Below, in pieces: positions 8,900 to 16,582 of a stretch of DNA of 64,000 nt (position 1 is its first letter; each line of letters begins with the position of its first letter). Made by a program: the position numbers and the translations under genes. Source of the stretch: Advenella incenata (GTDB lineage Bacteria; Pseudomonadota; Gammaproteobacteria; Burkholderiales; Burkholderiaceae_B); contig NZ_SHKO01000001.1 in assembly GCF_004217095.1 (NCBI RefSeq), positions 2,158,234 through 2,222,233 on the forward strand, given 5' to 3'. Under the pieces are notes generated by a model. That model was not told the origin of the DNA. It saw nothing but the letters and a program-made list of their open reading frames with translations, and did not search any database.

Positions 8900-9823
8900 A
8901 TGCAATCGCCCCGTTTGAATTTCGTCAACTGCATGAGTCCTGCCGGTATTCATCGCATGGCCTATCGGGAATGGGGCGATCCGGCCAACGGGCGGGTGCT
9001 GTTATGCGTGCACGGGCTTTCGCGCAATGGCAATGACTTCGATGAAGTGGCCAAGGCCATGTCCGACGAGTATCGTGTGGTCTGCCCGGATATCGCCGGA
9101 CGCGGCGCATCCGATTTCCTGGCCAATCCTGCCAGCTACGTCGTGCCTCAGTATGTCTCGGACATCACCACGTTGCTGGCAAGGTTGCAGCCGCAATCGC
9201 TCGACTGGCTGGGCACGTCCATGGGCGGCCTGATCGCATTGGCTTTTTCCGCCGTGGTCGGCGCCAAGCACGCGGCCATAGCAGCGACGGGCAATAGCGC
9301 ATTGCCCAAGACCACCGGCCTGTCCCTGGGCAAGCTGATCCTGAATGATGTCGGGCCGGCGATCGAGCTGGCCTCTATCGAGCGGATCGCTGGCTATGTC
9401 GGCCTTCCTCTGCAATTTGACTCATTCGAGGCTGCGGTCAACCATATGAAAACCAATGCGGCCTCTTTCGGTCCGCTAAGCGATGAGCAGTGGGTGGCGT
9501 TTACCAAGGCGGCCATGGTGCAAAAAGGGCAGGTCTGGACTCAGCACTATGACCTGGCGATCGCCCAGGCCTTTGCGAGCCTGAAAGACGAAAAAATGCT
9601 CAAAGCCGGCGAAGCCATGCTGTGGCGGGCTTTTGACGCATTGCAATGCCCGATTCTGTTGATACGAGGCGAGCGTTCCGATTTGTTAAGCAAAACGACA
9701 GCGGAGCAAATGCAGGCGCGCAATAAGCACCTGCAAATGATCGAAATCCCCGAAACCGGCCATGCGCCTTCATTATTGCCGCAGCCACAGGTACATGCCG
9801 TGCGCCAGTTTCTGCTGTCCTGA
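8900..9823 (+). CDS. alpha/beta-fold hydrolase
   Basis: This is a 307-residue hydrolase of the alpha/beta fold. The oxyanion segment is CVHGLSRNGNDF, the nucleophile elbow is LGTSMGGL (Ser in G-x-S-x-G), a likely acid is the Asp in IRGERSDLL, and the catalytic His lies in ETGHAPSL near the C-terminus. A cap domain of about 100 residues occupies the middle. Such enzymes cleave esters, lactones or C-C bonds; the substrate cannot be predicted. ATG 8900 is preceded by AAGGAG at good spacing. It stands alone between comEC and a PHP phosphatase gene. Confidence 0.85.
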   Translation: MQSPRLNFVNCMSPAGIHRMAYREWGDPANGRVLLCVHGLSRNGNDFDEVAKAMSDEYRVVCPDIAGRGASDFLANPASYVVPQYVSDITTLLARLQPQSLDWLGTSMGGLIALAFSAVVGAKHAAIAATGNSALPKTTGLSLGKLILNDVGPAIELASIERIAGYVGLPLQFDSFEAAVNHMKTNAASFGPLSDEQWVAFTKAAMVQKGQVWTQHYDLAIAQAFASLKDEKMLKAGEAMLWRAFDALQCPILLIRGERSDLLSKTTAEQMQARNKHLQMIEIPETGHAPSLLPQPQVHAVRQFLLS

Positions 9824-9834
9824 GCCGCGGCGGG

Positions 9835-9870
9835 GACAGCTTGGCGTCAGAAAACCATCCAAAAGCTGTC
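9835..9870 (+). terminator. possible rho-independent terminator after the hydrolase gene
   Basis: GACAGCTT (9835-9842) pairs perfectly with AAGCTGTC (9863-9870), with a 20-base loop whose ends (GG...CC) may extend the helix. Only a short TTT follows, so termination is plausible but weak. Confidence 0.35.
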
Positions 9871-10037
9871 TTTGCAGGGCAGAGGGCGTAAAATGTCAGC
9901 AGGATGACCGCTTTTATACAGACGTTTTTGCAGGGCGCCTGTCTTGAACAGTCGTTCGCAACAATCCGGCTTCGACCACCCGGTTTATGTGGGTTGCCGG
10001 ATGACATAGAACACCAATTAGCATGACAGGAAGGGCC

Positions 10038-10886
10038 ATGACAGAGTCGCTCGCATTTAAGGCAGATTTGCACTGCCACTCTACCGCATCGGACGGCGTA
10101 TTGGCGCCTGCCGAAGTAGCAGCGCGCGCACACGCCAATGGCGTGACCCTATGGAGCCTGACTGACCACGATGAAATCAGCGGGATTGCGCCAGCCAGGC
10201 AAGCCGCCCAGTCGCTGGGCATGCAATTTGTTTCGGGCATTGAAATCTCGGTGAGCTGGGCCGAACGCACCTTGCATGTGGTCGGACTCAATATCGATAT
10301 TGAAAACACCCGGCTCAACCAGGGGCTTGAGCAGATTCGGCGAGATCGCGAGATCCGTGCCCATCAGATGGCAGACAAGCTGGCTGAACTGGGTATTGCC
10401 GGATCTTATGACGGTGCCCTCAGTTATGCCGGAAACCCGAACTTGCTAAGCCGAACCCATTTTGCACGCTATCTGGTTGAGCAGGAATACTGCAAAAGTA
10501 TGCAGGAAGTATTCGATCGCTATCTGGCCGATGGCAAGCCGGCCTACGTGGCCGGAGAATGGGCCGGGCTGGATGAGGCGCTCGATTGGATCCATGCGGC
10601 CGGTGGCATCGCTGTCATTGCACACCCCGGTCGTTATAAATATTCACGCCGGGAGTTTACGACGCTGTTTCGCACGTTCAAGCTGATGGGGGGCAAGGGG
10701 ATCGAAGTGGTCACCGGTTCACATACGCCCGATCAGTACCACCAGTACGCCAATGTGGCACGCCAGTATGGTTTTCTGGCGTCCTGCGGATCCGATTTTC
10801 ATAGCCCCAAGGAAAGCCGCATGGACCTGGGCAGATTGCCCCCCATGCCCAGCGACCTTATTCCCGTGTGGAAAGCATTCAACTGA
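10038..10886 (+). CDS. PHP-domain phosphatase/exoribonuclease (RNase AM / YciV type)
   Basis: This polymerase-histidinol-phosphatase (PHP) family metalloenzyme has the motifs DLHCHSTASDG, SLTDHDE, GIEIS, IAHPGRY, CGSDFHSP and several spaced His/Asp ligands. The order and the 282-residue length match proteins annotated as 3',5'-nucleoside bisphosphate phosphatase (YciV/Rnm), which dephosphorylate pAp and trim 5' ends of small RNAs. ATG 10038 has GGAAGGG just upstream; ATG 10023 has no comparable site. The gene is followed after 4 bases by greB and probably shares its transcript. Family assignment is firm, exact substrate less so. Confidence 0.85.
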   Translation: MTESLAFKADLHCHSTASDGVLAPAEVAARAHANGVTLWSLTDHDEISGIAPARQAAQSLGMQFVSGIEISVSWAERTLHVVGLNIDIENTRLNQGLEQIRRDREIRAHQMADKLAELGIAGSYDGALSYAGNPNLLSRTHFARYLVEQEYCKSMQEVFDRYLADGKPAYVAGEWAGLDEALDWIHAAGGIAVIAHPGRYKYSRREFTTLFRTFKLMGGKGIEVVTGSHTPDQYHQYANVARQYGFLASCGSDFHSPKESRMDLGRLPPMPSDLIPVWKAFN

Positions 10887-10890
10887 AATT

Positions 10891-11448
10891 ATGAATAAAG
10901 CATTTGTCAAGGAAAAGGACGACGACGACGAGGACGATCAGAGTCCCGAGGCCGTTGCCCTGCCGCCAGGCACCCGCAATTACATGACGCGTGATGGCTA
11001 CACTATGCTGCGCAATGAATTGACGCATCTGATGAATGAAGAGCGACCAGAGATGGTCCAGGTCGTGTCATGGGCCGCCTCAAACGGGGATCGCTCTGAA
11101 AACGGCGATTATCACTATGGTAAGAAACGATTGCGCGAAATTGATCGCCGGATTCGTTTTCTGACCAAGCGGCTGGAGATGGCCGAAGTGGTGGATCCAG
11201 GCAAGCAGCCTGATCGCGACCGTGTATTTTTTGGCGCCCAGGTGCTCTATTGCGATGAACTGGGCGAAGAGTTTCGAATCACCATTGTCGGCGTTGACGA
11301 AGCCGAGCCTCTGCAGGGGAAAATCAGCTGGATTTCACCGGTCGCCCGGGCGCTGCTCAAGGCCCAGGAAGGCGACACGGTCACATTACGCACGCCTTCA
11401 GGTGTCAAACAACTGGAAGTGCTGGAAATTATTTATCCTGATGAGTAA
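10891..11448 (+). CDS. greB: transcription elongation factor GreB
   Basis: GreB inserts its N-terminal coiled coil into the RNA polymerase secondary channel and stimulates cleavage of backtracked RNA. After an acidic N-terminal run (KEKDDDDEDD) come the coiled coil from about residue 30 and the tip segment SNGDRSENGDYHYGKKRLRE, in which Asp and Glu are the catalytic acids. The FKBP-like C-terminal domain follows, with ISWISPVARALL. FGAQV and the basic patch support GreB over GreA. The ATG at 10891 lies 4 bases after the upstream stop; an in-frame ORF extends further upstream but reads through the PHP gene. Its end overlaps rlmJ by 20 bases. Confidence 0.92.
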   Translation: MNKAFVKEKDDDDEDDQSPEAVALPPGTRNYMTRDGYTMLRNELTHLMNEERPEMVQVVSWAASNGDRSENGDYHYGKKRLREIDRRIRFLTKRLEMAEVVDPGKQPDRDRVFFGAQVLYCDELGEEFRITIVGVDEAEPLQGKISWISPVARALLKAQEGDTVTLRTPSGVKQLEVLEIIYPDE

Positions 11449-12286
11449 GTGAAAACTGCGCCTGATCGTCCTGTGCCAGCTGTTTTTCCAGTACGGGCAT
11501 GGCCTCGCGCAGTGCCGTGACCAGGGTATACGGTGGGTTGACGACAAACATGGCGCTGCCATACAGGCCATAGCCGTTTTCCGGTGGCCTTTTTACCGCC
11601 AGGCGCACGTGCACCCAGCTGGCGTCGCTGATCTTTTCCAGCTGCTTTTGCATATCGTGCACTTCTTTGCGCCGCACCAATGGGTACCAGACCGCAAAGC
11701 AGCCAGTCGCAAATTTCTTCAGACCTTCCCTGACAGCTGTCAGGGTATGGCGGTAGTCATTCTTGTCTTCGTAGGATGGATCAATCAGGATAATGCCGCG
11801 CCGAGGGGCGGGTGGCAGTTGCGAGAGCAGGCCGGTGAACCCGTCTTTTTCAAAGACGCTGACCTGTCTTGCCACATCCCGCGACTGCATCTGTATATTT
11901 TCATCCAGATGCGTGATTTCAGTGGGATGCAGTTCGAACAGGCGCAGCCTGTCCGCTGGGCGCATCAACTGCAATGCGATCCATGGCGAGCCAGGATAGA
12001 CACTCAGGCCGCCCTGATCATTGAGCTGTCGTACATGGTCGATGTAGTCGGCCAGCAGTGCGGGTAACTGGGGCAAGTGCCACAGCCGCTCGATGCCGTC
12101 GCGAAACTCGGCGGTTTTCTCCGCCCATGCATCGGTCAGATCATAGACGCCGGCACCGGCATGCGTGTCAATAACCCAGTAGGGCGCGTCCTTGCGATTG
12201 TAATAATCGAGGATATGCAACAGGACTGCGTGTTTGAGCACGTCGGCATGATTGCCGGCGTGAAAGGCGTGACGATAACTGAACAT
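11429..12286 (-). CDS. rlmJ: 23S rRNA (adenine-2030-N6)-methyltransferase RlmJ
   Basis: RlmJ methylates N6 of A2030 in 23S rRNA. The family opening is clear (MFSYRHAFHAGNHADVLKHA), followed by the SAM-binding site VIDTHAGAGVYDL, the N6-methyltransferase motif LIDPSYEDK (a variant of D/N-PPY), and WYPLVRRKE. The length of 285 residues is normal. It begins 11 bases after the stop of the glycerophosphodiesterase gene, so the two form a minus-strand pair, and its tail overlaps the end of convergent greB. Confidence 0.93.
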   Translation of the reverse strand: MFSYRHAFHAGNHADVLKHAVLLHILDYYNRKDAPYWVIDTHAGAGVYDLTDAWAEKTAEFRDGIERLWHLPQLPALLADYIDHVRQLNDQGGLSVYPGSPWIALQLMRPADRLRLFELHPTEITHLDENIQMQSRDVARQVSVFEKDGFTGLLSQLPPAPRRGIILIDPSYEDKNDYRHTLTAVREGLKKFATGCFAVWYPLVRRKEVHDMQKQLEKISDASWVHVRLAVKRPPENGYGLYGSAMFVVNPPYTLVTALREAMPVLEKQLAQDDQAQFSLTHQDK

Positions 12287-12297
12287 GTGGCAGTACT

Positions 12298-13059
12298 TTA
12301 ATAGGCGCCGAGATCGGCAGGAATGCGGACGAGTTCGTCCGTGAAAATGGCATCGCAGCCCCAGGCAAGTAGCTGTTTGGCCCGACGGTAATCATTGACG
12401 GTATAGGCGCACACTTTGTAGCCTGTGGCGTGGATCCGCGCGATGGTTGGTTCGTCCAGATATTTCTGATTCAGATTGATGGCATGGCAGCCCAGTGATT
12501 CGAGCGTGCTTTCAAAATCTTCGGGCAGGGTGTCGATCAGGAACGCCCTAGGTACATCGGCAGCATCGCGTGCAAATGCAGCCAACGCCTCGCGTGAAAA
12601 GGACGAAACCAGCGGAGCGACGCCGCCATTGGCCCACAATTGCGTAACGGCCTGTGCCACTGCGGAGCCGGTTTGCGCTTCACGGCCAGGGCACGGTTTG
12701 ATTTCGATATTGCAAAGCAGGCCGTTTTCCAGAATGAAGCGGGCAAACTGGCTGAAGGTCGGCAATGGCTCGCCGGCGTACCAGGCCGAATGCCAGCTTC
12801 CCATATCCAGCTGGCCCAGCGCTTTGAAGGTCATGTCGGCTGCTGCGCCGGTGCCGTCTGAGGTACGATCCACTGTGTCATCGTGCAGCACGATCAATAC
12901 GTCGTCGCCGCTGAGCTTGACGTCGAACTCCGACATGATAAAGCCATGGTCGTAGCCGCAGCGCAGGCCGGCAAGCGTGTTTTCAGGGGCAATGCAGCCG
13001 CCGCCACGATGTGCAATAACGGCGGGGTACGGCCAGGATACAGGGGATTTTGAAGACAT
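12298..13059 (-). CDS. ugpQ: cytoplasmic glycerophosphodiester phosphodiesterase
   Basis: This enzyme hydrolyses glycerophosphodiesters to sn-glycerol-3-phosphate and an alcohol. The GDPD hallmarks are IAHRGGGCIAPENTLAGL, the metal pair SEFDVKLS, LHDDTVDRTSDG, IEIKPCPG and YTVNDYRRAKQLLAWGCDAIFTDE split over the C-terminus. There is no signal peptide, so it resembles cytoplasmic UgpQ. I chose ATG 13059 (MSSKSPVSWPYP); the upstream extension from 13140 is not typical of the family. It is 30 kb from ugpBAEC in this window, unlike enteric bacteria where ugpQ closes that operon. rlmJ follows directly. Confidence 0.88.
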   Translation of the reverse strand: MSSKSPVSWPYPAVIAHRGGGCIAPENTLAGLRCGYDHGFIMSEFDVKLSGDDVLIVLHDDTVDRTSDGTGAAADMTFKALGQLDMGSWHSAWYAGEPLPTFSQFARFILENGLLCNIEIKPCPGREAQTGSAVAQAVTQLWANGGVAPLVSSFSREALAAFARDAADVPRAFLIDTLPEDFESTLESLGCHAINLNQKYLDEPTIARIHATGYKVCAYTVNDYRRAKQLLAWGCDAIFTDELVRIPADLGAY

Positions 13060-13203
13060 GCAGGCACCAGGGGTCGTGAAATAAGGGCAACAGCAAAGGG
13101 CAATAACAGGCATTGTCGCACGCTGGCTGGCGCAGTGCATGCTGCAGCCTCATGCCAGCCAATTGCCTGAATTGATGCTAAAGTTTTATTTTAATTGAAA
13201 AAA

Positions 13204-13218
13204 CGCTTAAAATAAGCG
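13204..13218 (-). terminator. short hairpin with T-run on the minus strand
   Basis: CGCTTA (13204-13209) pairs with TAAGCG (13213-13218); on the minus strand six T residues follow. It lies upstream of both ugpQ (minus) and ppiD (plus), so it may stop antisense transcripts or be a promoter-region palindrome. The stem is only 6 bp. Confidence 0.25.
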
Positions 13219-13292
13219 GTTATTCTGAATCGCTTTGCCAAACAGGCGGCTTTTCGCTTTCGCATAAGACATTCAATTTGGTCGGGAACACA

Positions 13293-15257
13293 ATGCTAGA
13301 ATCCTTTCGCACGCATAAACGTTTATTGCTCGTTGTACTGTTCGTTCTGGTCGTGCCTTCTTTCGTCTTTTTAGGTGTTGCCGACTACCAGTCGTTTACC
13401 AATAATGACGTGAAACTGGCTTCGGTCCGGAAAAACGACATTACCCAGGCGCAGTTTGACCAGTCCTGGCGTGAGCGTCTGAACCAGTTGCGCGAGCAAA
13501 ATGGCAGCAATTTCAACATCAATGCCGTCGATACCCCGGCCAATCGCCAGGCCTGGCTAGACCAACTGGTGGACAATCAGGTGCTGCAGCAGGAAATGCT
13601 CGACCAGCATTTCAATGCGACAGACAATATGGTGCGTCAGGCCATTGCCAGCACACCCGATTTTCAGGACAACGGCAAGTATTCTTTTCAGAAATACAGC
13701 CAGTTTCTGGCTGAGCGCAATATTCGTGATGTCGATTATGAACAGTATGTGCGCCAGAGCCTGGCATTTGCGCAGTTGCTTGAGCCGGTTGCCAGCACGG
13801 TAAGCATCCCAGTGCAAACGGCGGCGCTGCTGCAGACGGCCATGACGCAGGAGCGCACCGTCAGGCTCAAAACCTTCGAGGCAGCGGCCTATGAGCAGTC
13901 GGTGCAGGTCAGTGACCAGGAAGTGGCCGATTGGTACGAAAAGAACAAGCAATCGCTGCAGGTGCCTGCGTATGTCAATGTCGATTATGTGGTCCTGAAC
14001 CAGGATGCGGCCCTCAAAACCGTAGGCGAGATTTCCGACGCAGATATTGAAAGCTATTACAAAGCGAATATCGCCAAGTACACCAAAAAAGAGCGGCGCC
14101 AGATCAACCATATCCAGATCCAGATTCCTGCCGGCGCCGATGAAGCTGCACAAAAAGCAGCTCAGGACAAGGCAATTGAGGTGGCAGAAAAGGCCAGGCA
14201 GAATCCTGATTCCTTTGCCGAACTGGCAAAAACCTATTCCGACGATGCCGGTTCAAAAAATCAGGGCGGTAGCCTGGGCACCCTGGCCAAAGGCGATATA
14301 GCTCCTCTGGACGATGCCGCTTTTGGCCCGCAGGCCCCCGGCATTACTGATCCTGTCAAAATCGACAACGCCTGGCATGTGCTGCAGATTGCCAATATCG
14401 AGCCCGGCCAGGTTGAACCGTTGGCGCAACTGAAGGAAAGCCTGAAAAAAGAAATTGCGTTGCAGCAGGCATCTGAAAAATTTGCCGACTTGTCGACCAA
14501 ATTGACCCAGTTGTCCAGCACCGAACGCGATTCCCTGCAGCCGCTGGCCGATGCCCTTGCGCTGGAGATTCGCCATGTCAGCGGTGTAAGCCAGACGGCT
14601 TTGCTGCCAAAAGAACAGGTGGGCGACAATGCCGCGATTGGCGGCAAGGATGCCGCCTATTTTGAATCAGGCCGGGTTCGAGAAACGCTGTTTTCCGATG
14701 AGGTGCTCAAGCAGAAAAAGAACTCCGGGGTGATCGAGATTTCCCCATCCGAGCTGATGGTTGTGCGTGTGGCCAAGGACGTTCCGGCCGCGGTTCCTGC
14801 GCTGGACGACGTCCGTGAGACCGTCCTAAATCGCATACGCGACGAAAAAGGGAAACAGCAGGCCGGCGAAGACGGTGTAGCAGAACTGGCCATGCTCAAG
14901 GAAAAAGGACCGGGCGAGCTGACCGGCTTTGGCAAGGAAACCACCATCAGCCGCCTGACACAGTCACAGTTGCCACCAGCCATGCTCAATGCCATCATGA
15001 GCGCACCTGCCGATAATCTGCCCGCCTTTGTTGGCTTTGAACTGCCCAATGGCTATGCCATTGCCCAGATCGAAAAAGTGACCGAACCCACTGCCGAGGC
15101 CCGCAGTATGTTTGACCAGTATCTGCGCCAGGCCATGATCGCCGGGACCGGGGCGCAAGTGGCCCAGAGCGTGACCCGACTGATTCGCCAGACACATGAC
15201 GTTAAAGTGTATCCCGATGCCGAGAAAGTGGTTAACGACGCTGCCGGTAATCAGTAA
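13293..15257 (+). CDS. ppiD: periplasmic folding chaperone / peptidyl-prolyl isomerase PpiD
   Basis: PpiD is a membrane-anchored chaperone helping newly exported proteins at the Sec translocon. A single N-terminal helix (LLLVVLFVLVVPSFVFLGVADY) anchors it. A SurA-like N-domain follows (VDNQVLQQEMLDQHF), then one parvulin domain at about residues 265-370 (RRQINHIQIQIP, FAELAKTYSDDAGSKNQGGS, FGPQAPG) and a C-terminal alpha-helical part. The length of 654 residues is normal. I chose ATG 13293, where the family start MLESFRTHKRLLL lies, over the TTG at 13278. Its end overlaps tesA by 26 bases. Confidence 0.9.
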   Translation: MLESFRTHKRLLLVVLFVLVVPSFVFLGVADYQSFTNNDVKLASVRKNDITQAQFDQSWRERLNQLREQNGSNFNINAVDTPANRQAWLDQLVDNQVLQQEMLDQHFNATDNMVRQAIASTPDFQDNGKYSFQKYSQFLAERNIRDVDYEQYVRQSLAFAQLLEPVASTVSIPVQTAALLQTAMTQERTVRLKTFEAAAYEQSVQVSDQEVADWYEKNKQSLQVPAYVNVDYVVLNQDAALKTVGEISDADIESYYKANIAKYTKKERRQINHIQIQIPAGADEAAQKAAQDKAIEVAEKARQNPDSFAELAKTYSDDAGSKNQGGSLGTLAKGDIAPLDDAAFGPQAPGITDPVKIDNAWHVLQIANIEPGQVEPLAQLKESLKKEIALQQASEKFADLSTKLTQLSSTERDSLQPLADALALEIRHVSGVSQTALLPKEQVGDNAAIGGKDAAYFESGRVRETLFSDEVLKQKKNSGVIEISPSELMVVRVAKDVPAAVPALDDVRETVLNRIRDEKGKQQAGEDGVAELAMLKEKGPGELTGFGKETTISRLTQSQLPPAMLNAIMSAPADNLPAFVGFELPNGYAIAQIEKVTEPTAEARSMFDQYLRQAMIAGTGAQVAQSVTRLIRQTHDVKVYPDAEKVVNDAAGNQ

Positions 15258-15906
15258 GCGCTTTTTCCAGAATAGGCCAGACCGTCTGGGCCATCAGCGG
15301 TTGGGCCTGTTCGGCGGGGTGAATGCCATCATCCTGGTACATATCCCGTTGCAAGGCAAATGAGGCAAATAGAAAGGGCACCAGATAGGTGTCCTTTTCT
15401 TTTGCCAGCGTACCAAACATCTGCTGAAACTGTTGGGCGTAATCGGGTCCGAAATTGGGCGGAATCTGCATGCCGATCAGGACCACTTCGGCCTTGACGG
15501 CCTGGGCGCTCTCGATCATGGCTTGCAGATTGTCACGGCTGGCTTCAAGCGAGAGGCCGCGCAGCGCGTCATTGGCGCCCAGTTCCAGTATCATGATGGC
15601 AGGCTGATGTTTTTTCAGCAGGGCAGGCAAGCGGCTGCGTCCCCCTGCGGTGGTGTCGCCGCTGATACTGGCATTGACCAGTTGAGCATCGCCCAGTGCC
15701 TCTTTTTTATTCTCCGCCAGCCACTGCACCCAGCCGGCACCACGTCTGATACCATATTCGGCAGACAGGCTGTCACCCACGACCAGAATGACCGGTGCGT
15801 TGGCCGATACCGGTTTTTCCTGGGCTTTGGCCACTTGCGGCCAGACGAACACCCACAGACTTATCAGAATGGACAGAACACGAATCATGGATGCAGATGT
15901 TGTCAT
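15232..15906 (-). CDS. tesA: SGNH-family arylesterase / lysophospholipase L1 (TesA type)
   Basis: This is a periplasmic GDSL-type esterase or thioesterase. It has a signal peptide (MIRVLSILISLWVFVWPQ ending AKAQ), block I GDSLSAEYGI with the catalytic Ser, block II Gly in NASISGDTTAGG, block III LELGANDALRG, and block V DGIHPAEQAQ with the Asp-His pair. The start is either ATG 15906, preceded by GAGAA, or ATG 15888. With either start it overlaps the beginning of the divergent ybbA-type gene. The tesA-ybbA divergent arrangement is conserved in proteobacteria, which supports the assignment. Confidence 0.88.
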   Translation of the reverse strand: MTTSASMIRVLSILISLWVFVWPQVAKAQEKPVSANAPVILVVGDSLSAEYGIRRGAGWVQWLAENKKEALGDAQLVNASISGDTTAGGRSRLPALLKKHQPAIMILELGANDALRGLSLEASRDNLQAMIESAQAVKAEVVLIGMQIPPNFGPDYAQQFQQMFGTLAKEKDTYLVPFLFASFALQRDMYQDDGIHPAEQAQPLMAQTVWPILEKALTDYRQRR

Positions 15907-16582
15907 TGAAGTTTCTCATTTGAAAAAACACGTTGCCGAGGCAACTGGTACGCTGGATATTTTAGATGATATTTCCTTTGAGCTCGAACGCAGTGCGACA
16001 TTAGCCATTACAGGCAGTTCCGGATCAGGAAAATCGACGTTGCTGGGTATTCTGGCTGGCCTGGATACACCGTCGTCCGGGCAGGTGCGATTGATGGGCA
16101 GAAATATTTTTGAGATGAATGAAGATGCACGCGCCGTGTTGCGGGCTCAGAGTATCGGTTTTGTATTTCAGTCATTCCAACTGCTGCCAAACTTGACTGC
16201 GCTGGAAAACGTCATGCTACCGCTGGAATTGCAGGGGCAGCCGGCGCGGGACGCAGCCCAGCAGATGCTGGAGCGGGTCGGGCTGGCCTCACGAACGCAT
16301 CATTATCCCAAAACATTGTCTGGGGGAGAAAAGCAACGTGTGGCCTTGGCCCGTGCTTTTGTGGTGAGCCCGGCAATCTTGTTCGCCGATGAACCAACAG
16401 GCAGCCTGGATACGGAAACCGGCCAGCGCATTGCGGATCTGATGTTTGAGATGAATCGGGAAAAAGCGGCCACATTGGTGCTGGTAACGCACGACCAGAA
16501 ACTGGCTGCGCGCTGTGACCAGAAAATTACGCTGATCTCGGGCCGGCTGGCCGCTACAGTACCGGATCCTGATTTGGTCTGA
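15887..16582 (+). CDS. ybbA: YbbA-type ABC transporter ATP-binding protein (no permease beside it)
   Basis: This LolD/MacB-class ATPase has Walker A GSSGSGKST, signature LSGGEKQRVALARAF, Walker B ILFADEPTGSLD and switch LVLVTHD. The N-terminus VIEVSHLKKHVAEATGTLDI and its position divergent to tesA match YbbA. In E. coli the large permease YbbP follows immediately; here the convergent spoT gene follows and even overlaps by 29 bases, so the permease must be elsewhere or absent. ATG 15887 is chosen by family alignment; no ribosome-binding site is evident, and ATG 15869 is an alternative. Confidence 0.85.
   Translation: MDADVVIEVSHLKKHVAEATGTLDILDDISFELERSATLAITGSSGSGKSTLLGILAGLDTPSSGQVRLMGRNIFEMNEDARAVLRAQSIGFVFQSFQLLPNLTALENVMLPLELQGQPARDAAQQMLERVGLASRTHHYPKTLSGGEKQRVALARAFVVSPAILFADEPTGSLDTETGQRIADLMFEMNREKAATLVLVTHDQKLAARCDQKITLISGRLAATVPDPDLV

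Noticed and set aside
10753-10890. 46-codon N-terminal extension of greB
   Set aside because: It overlaps the end of the PHP-domain gene in another frame and is not GreB-like.
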